DNA of 22,403 nucleotides from Mesostigma viride (Eukaryota > Streptophyta > Mesostigmatophyceae > Mesostigmatales > Mesostigmataceae), in assembly GCA_009746045.1 (NCBI GenBank), contig RPFO01002247.1, forward strand, positions 1-22,403. Direction: 5' to 3'. Every line of letters begins with the position of its first letter. Position 1 is the stretch's first letter. Shown here in pieces: positions 18,355 through 22,403 of the stretch. The translations under genes and the position numbers were made by a program. The notes under the pieces were generated by a model. The model made no database searches and was not told the origin of the DNA. It saw only the letters and a program-made list of their open reading frames with translations.

Positions 18355-19424
18355 CTAGGCATCCCAGCCTAGCGTGTTGTGTCCATCATGGGGCATGCTG
18401 CACATGCCATCCCCCACCACGCTGCCAGTGCATGAAGACGTATCCGCAGCTGGGTCATTAGCGTCAGCCTTGCTGTCCTTATTGGTGGGTGGCGTCCCTT
18501 CCCCCTTTGGTGCATTATCGGTGGCCCCCACCAGTCGCTGCTGGTTGCTTGCCTGCATTTGCTGGAACAACTCTAGTGCTGCCATCTTCTCCAACAGAGT
18601 GAGCGCCTCGCTGATAGCGGCCCGCCCGCGCGCCAGCACAGCTTTCTCGGTGCGGTGCAAAAGTATCTGTGGCGTGTCCAAGTGAGGAAACCGTAGGGTA
18701 GAGTGTAGCACATAGGCATAGATTAGTAAGCAACTGCAAGAGACGTGCAGTACTCTCTACGAGGTCTTGCTTCACTGAGCAAACCCCTCTGCCAGTTACC
18801 ACAAGGGATACTGTAACGGATCATACTTGGGATACTGTAGCGGATCATACTTGCCAATGTTCATGCCGGGGAAACCGGTGGGAAAAAATTCTTTTCCGCA
18901 TGACTTCTTGCCAGCAACTTCCTCCTGGTTCGTCCGTGCCCATGTCAACGTTATCCGTGTGACTCCCGCACGCGTCTAGTTTGCAAAAGGCAGCAATGAT
19001 TTCCAGGCAAAACGACAGCTTTTTGTCGGAATAGGAGAGGCCTGAGGCCAGCAAGCGCGACAGCAGGTCCAACAACGGAACCTGTCTGTGGTATTGTCGA
19101 TCTACAACCCCAGTGCCAGACATTATTATACGAGCGAAGAGAGTGGCTGCCATGCTTCAAGTGCCAAAGCAGTGATGGCGTGACGGCCAAACCGAACACC
19201 ATCTCATCACGCAAACTAGGCCACTCACCGCATTTTGCCACGTCCGAGGCAGCTTGTGAAAGCTCTCGTGCAAGTGCCCGTTTTTTCTCACATAGGCGGC
19301 TTCGGCTGCAATGTATTGGCACACATAGATCCATTCCAAAGCATCAGCGATGCATGCACCTTAGCAAACAGCGCATTATGTAGCGGACGGCGAGATAGAG
19401 GACCCTAGCCAGCGCAGCATCGTC
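18355..19424 (-). CDS. Unrecognised protein, 3' exons of a minus-strand gene
   Basis: Three exons fit by splice sites and phase. 19229-19424 has a CTATAG acceptor and GTGAGTGG donor and ends phase 1. 18972-19146 has a CAG acceptor and GTGCGGGA donor, is 175 nt and runs phase 1 to 2. 18355-18733 has a CTCTTGCAG acceptor, starts phase 2 and ends TAG. The product is helix-rich: RALARELSQAASDVAK joins ATLFARIIMSG, then LLDLLSRLLASGLSYSDKKL, then LLIYAYVLHSTLRF and a charged stretch EKMAALELFQQMQ. The tail is low-complexity. It is possibly HEAT/ARM-like, but I recognise no family. The first of these exons needs one more A in the A6 run near 19285 and another shift near 19343 to stay open, so it holds sequencing errors or the gene is decaying. 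Confidence 0.55.
18805..18852. repeat. 24-bp tandem duplication inside an intron
   Basis: GGGATACTGTAACGGATCAT-ACTT is repeated twice with one mismatch. It lies in the intron 18734-18971 of the minus-strand gene. Confidence 0.8.
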
Positions 19425-20583
19425 CTATAGCAAGAACGTAAGTGCTAAGCGGGCAATGATCATTGGGTCAGGACAAACTGGACCTAGCAAAGGGACGGGT
19501 GTACATGAGGCTACGCATGCTAAGTGGCACACTGGGGCAAGTTCCCACGTCATAAAAGCCCTCCAGGACAGGCAACGTTGGACCTCGGGTGGTGCATTGA
19601 TCAATCGGTCCACCCATCGATTGCAATGATACGGAAGGCATTTCACACCACATCCACACCGGTCGTCATATACGGGGGGCAGGCAACAAGCTGGCCAAAC
19701 AAGGAAAAAGTCGTGCATCAGCCGTCCACGGTCAGCATCCCATCAGACCTGTGAAGACATGGAAAATGACGGCAAACGGGAGAGCTGCAGCACGGCCACT
19801 TCACCAGTCATGGTACGTACTCACCACTGTGGAGACTTGCACAGCACTCGGGAATGCTTCACACGACAAGAAACACCAATCACGATACACCCATCACAAT
19901 AACCGAGGCTCCACATATACCATGTGCGGTTTTCATAGGATAAAGGCGTCTTCTCTACCGTGGGGGTTTGCCGAGCTGTTTGACCATCAGGGGCGCAAGC
20001 CTATTTTTCCTATTGAACCTACACGGCCAACGGCGATGTTCCGAAATTGAGCCTATTTTTCACTATCATAGATAGCATACCATCCCGTAATGCCAAAAAG
20101 AATAAACGAGGGGAAAGAAGACTCGGTGGGGTCTAATGGGCACACTTAACACGCACACACACACACACACACACAAACACACATTTAACGATTACGCTCC
20201 GGGGCTTCACCAGGATGCAGTAAAAAAAAAGGTAGTTGCAAATAGACATTGTCCCCTAAGCTAGTTGGTGGCGTGAGCTACTTGGCTACTTTTTAAATCG
20301 AAGAAGGGGGATAATGCCCCCACTAAATTATGCACACGACTGGAGGTTGCTCCTCTTCAGCTGCCGGCGTATGCTCTCAATCGTAGCCAGCTGAGTGAAT
20401 GCCAAAAGCGCAGGGGGACGAAAGCTACATCCTTGGGTGTCGAGGATGTAAAGCCCCCTCACTTGATTTGCAAAACAGGCCTAGTCGGATGGGATGATGA
20501 GCTGCATCCCTGTGGGCACACACACCAGGGACACACCAGGACCCAAGTCGGCGAAACCATGAGTTGGCAAGTACTGTACCCAC
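19425..20583. other. Probable introns and further exons of the minus-strand gene, unresolved
   Basis: A minus frame at 19468-19594 looks coding (LPVLEGFYDVGTC, SMRSLMYTRPFA) and may be another exon, but no donor in the right phase could be fixed. A GTGGGA site near 19549 would fit phase 0. The rest, including an (AC)n microsatellite at 20151-20183, shows nothing I can support. The plus frame 19751-20050 is probably chance. Confidence 0.35.
20151..20183. repeat. (AC)n microsatellite
   Basis: About 16 CA dinucleotides with two interruptions. Confidence 0.9.
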
Positions 20584-20802
20584 CGACGCGGCGCTAATGG
20601 TCTTCTGACGCTGCAGCCAGAGGCTCCACTGGGCGCGATGGGACATCCGGCTCCCTTCCTTGCCCCAATGTAAGGCTGGCAAGCGGTGAATATAAAGTTT
20701 CAAGGCAGCACGCTTCACTGCCGCAGCCACTGCCGGCTGACTTGGCACCCTACGAATGACCTCAACCAGAGTCCGCCGAGTGTCATGCAGTCCGCCAAGT
20801 GG
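20584..20802 (-). CDS. Probable internal exon, unrecognised protein
   Basis: It is bounded by a CTTAG acceptor and a GTGGGTAC donor, 219 nt, exactly 73 codons in phase 0. It reads DTRRTLVEVIRRVPSQPAV, KLYIHRLPALHWGKEG and WSLWLQRQKTISAAS: mixed hydrophobic and charged residues with no stops, as expected of coding sequence. It may belong to the same minus-strand gene as 18355-19424 or to an upstream one. No family was recognised. Confidence 0.45.
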
Positions 20803-20907
20803 CTAAGCCTGATCCACCCTGGTCAGGCCCCTGGCCGCTCGCTGGTGTGGGCCATGCGCTGGCTGAGCTGTGGTCAAACCCATGTGGCCAGCTGATGCGA
20901 CCGGGGC

Positions 20908-20965
20908 CGGTACGGTAGAAAGAGGCGGTTCTAGTTAAGGCGGTACGATAGAAAGAGGCGGTTCT
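20908..20965. repeat. 25-bp direct repeat, period 33
   Basis: CGGTACGGTAGAAAGAGGCG-GTTCT at 20908-20932 recurs at 20941-20965 with one mismatch, overlapping the end of the coding segment 20931-21056. Confidence 0.8.
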
Positions 20966-21056
20966 TTAAGATATCTACAAGATCTGCTGGGTTCATTGCT
21001 GCCAGCACCCTGCTGTAGTGGCATCCGGCCCAGTAACCACCCAAGATGGCTAACTT
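20931..21056 (-). CDS. Coding segment with a diverged partner at 22125-22289
   Basis: The minus frame reads KLAILGGYWAGCHYSRVLAA, then MNPADLVDILKNRL and a stop. The partner on the plus strand 1.1 kb away has the same pattern, GCCYSKKLAAMTLADLIDPLK. Many differences are synonymous (CTG/CTA, GCA/GCG, GAT/GAC, TTA/TTG), which argues for past protein-level selection. No family was recognised. It may be an exon of the minus-strand gene or part of a repeated element. Confidence 0.4.
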   Translation of the reverse strand, partial: KLAILGGYWAGCHYSRVLAAMNPADLVDILKNRLFLSYRLN

Positions 21057-22124
21057 TCAACTGGGTTATAGCAGTATGCATCCGTACAAGCTGACAAGCT
21101 GGCGTTCCCTGCGCCAGTGGAAAGTAGGCGCATCGATGTGCGGACCTGCTCCCGCCGAGCACAGCGGCCGCCTACGCAAGCAAAAACAGGTAAAAACAAC
21201 ATGATACGATTGCTGATGTTGGGGGCGAGGGCCGTGTGGTTCCAGGGAGGGCGCAGGTGCTACCCAGGCGAGTGTGCCCATGGCTGACGGCACCGGGGTT
21301 GTTGGAGGCGGGGATTGTGGGTGGCTGCTGCAAGCAACCCATGCCCTGCTGGACAACATTGCAAACCGGAAGAGGTCGGATGGGTTTCGACGGCTGATTG
21401 TTGGCAATTTGCCGAATTCGTAGAATTGGCATAGTTGGCCATTGGCTGCAATAAGTGGTTGGGTTCTAAACTTGTAGTGCCCCCAACGACGCTTCTTTCC
21501 CCGCTTGGGCATCATGACCGGGCTCTGCTTTGGTCAACCAGTGTATGGGGACAGCGTATGCGGGCATGGAGGGCTAATCCATGAGGCTGTAGCTCCCCAA
21601 GTGGCTGCACATTTGGGGCGCACGGGGGCATGGGTGAACCCACACTTGGGGCTTGCTGGCCCGAAACACAGCTGGCCCGCACCCAGATGCAGCTCAGCGG
21701 CAAAGCCCAGGTGAGGGAGAAAGGTGGTTGGGGGGGTCCACCAGCAAGTCATTTGTCAACCACGCCCATGGTTCACAGTTAGCCACTGTAACCCATCAAA
21801 ATTGTATGCCCTACCATGTTGTTGAAGTGGGGTTTGTTCATGACATCAATCCACCACCCACCCCGCCTGTAGTGCTGGCCGCACCACCCCTGGGCACTGT
21901 TGGCCATGCACACTTGTCCCGTGAGCACCTGCAGGTTGCCCGGGACCAGACTGTCCCCATGCATCGCGACAGCATCCGAGCCACCTGCCCCTCACACTTT
22001 AAGACTAGAGTCTCATAGACGAGGTTAGCGGAACAAGGTCTGTGGTGCCCAATAAACTAGAAGAAGGCGCCCACGCCTCCCTCCTTCTCCTGGGCCAAGA
22101 AATGCCGCTTTCCCGATCTGGTAA
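21057..22124. other. Coding potential unclear
   Basis: Overlapping open frames of 60-150 codons occur on both strands (minus 21066-21515 and 21172-21432, plus 21653-22018). None shows a recognisable motif, and splice sites do not single out one. GC-rich composition alone can keep such frames open. Confidence 0.3.
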
Positions 22125-22289
22125 AATGGTGATGACCGAGCCGGTAAACTTGTACCCATCAACGGTTGTTACTGAATGGGTTGCTGCTACAGCAAGAAGC
22201 TAGCGGCTATGACCCTGGCAGACCTTATAGATCCCTTGAAGGAGCCGCCCCTTGGATCCGCTGAAGAAGACCCGGGCCAGCACTTCTAG
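22125..22289 (+). pseudogene. Plus-strand partner of the 20931-21056 coding segment
   Basis: The frame reads DDRAGKLVPINGCY, then a TGA where the partner has TGG (Trp), then MGCCYSKKLAAMTLADLIDP and LKEPPLGSAEEDPGQHF to a stop. The in-frame stop suggests a decayed copy. Alternatively translation starts at MGCCYSKK, which would resemble an N-myristoylation start. The first reading is preferred because homology extends upstream of the stop. Confidence 0.4.
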
Positions 22290-22403
22290 CAATCCTCAAC
22301 CGCCACCGCCTGGCTAGCAAGTTAATGGCTGCCACTGCCATCTAGAGCAGAGGGCCGCCTGATGGCGTCGTTTCAGGCTTGCACGCTGATGATGCGAAGT
22401 GTC

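Noticed and set aside
18515-18802. Alternative acceptor at 18789 joining the frame VKQDLVESTARLLQLLTNL to the last exon
   Set aside because: It also fits the splice phase but then needs a frameshift to reach the long final exon. The acceptor at 18734 gives an open frame without one.
19751-20050. 99-codon plus-strand frame as a gene
   Set aside because: It has no motif and no splice or family support, and it lies opposite probable introns of the minus-strand gene.

Overview
The window looks like nuclear DNA of a eukaryote, most likely a chlamydomonadalean green alga. The evidence is GC-rich exons split by short introns with GTGAGT/GTGCGG/GTGGGT donors, 5'-truncated LINE copies with (TTAA)n tails, a hAT-like element and a tRNA-like SINE. 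The order-level placement is an inference. There are no bacterial operons and no CRISPR array.

Bases 1-10924 form one very large inverted repeat. Left arm (1-5523) and right arm (5524-10924) are base-for-base mirror images over about 4.5 kb and turn over inside a 29-bp minisatellite. Each arm carries, from the turn outward: the minisatellite, the last three exons of an ABHD14-type alpha/beta hydrolase gene (catalytic Ser, Asp and His on successive exons), and a pile of LINE copies (D, C, B, A). The 5' half of the hydrolase gene is missing from both arms. Differences between the arms lie mostly within 1 kb of the turn, apart from one homopolymer near the window start, and are mainly single-base length changes. 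A fold-back sequencing or assembly artefact is therefore a serious possibility beside a genuine recent palindrome.

The LINE pile can be read as a stratigraphy. An old family-1 copy (B) was hit by family-2 copies C and A and by a SINE-like element, and copy D landed beside it. C, A and D have near-perfect 8-11 bp target-site duplications (TSDs). Further right are another family-2 copy (E, 11-bp TSD), an isolated RT motif A fragment, several tiny insertions (24-63 bp) consisting only of the family-1 3' end plus tail with 9-10 bp TSDs, a 970-bp non-autonomous hAT-like element with an 8-bp TSD, and a 419-bp family-1 copy (G). Both LINE families end in a stem-loop just before the tail. In family 2 the stem shows compensatory base changes.

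From about 18.3 to 21.1 kb the minus strand carries exons of one or two unrecognised protein-coding genes, supported by phase-consistent splice sites. Two diverged copies of one coding segment face opposite ways at 20.93-21.06 and 22.13-22.29 kb. The rest is AT-rich, repeat-bearing, apparently non-coding DNA.
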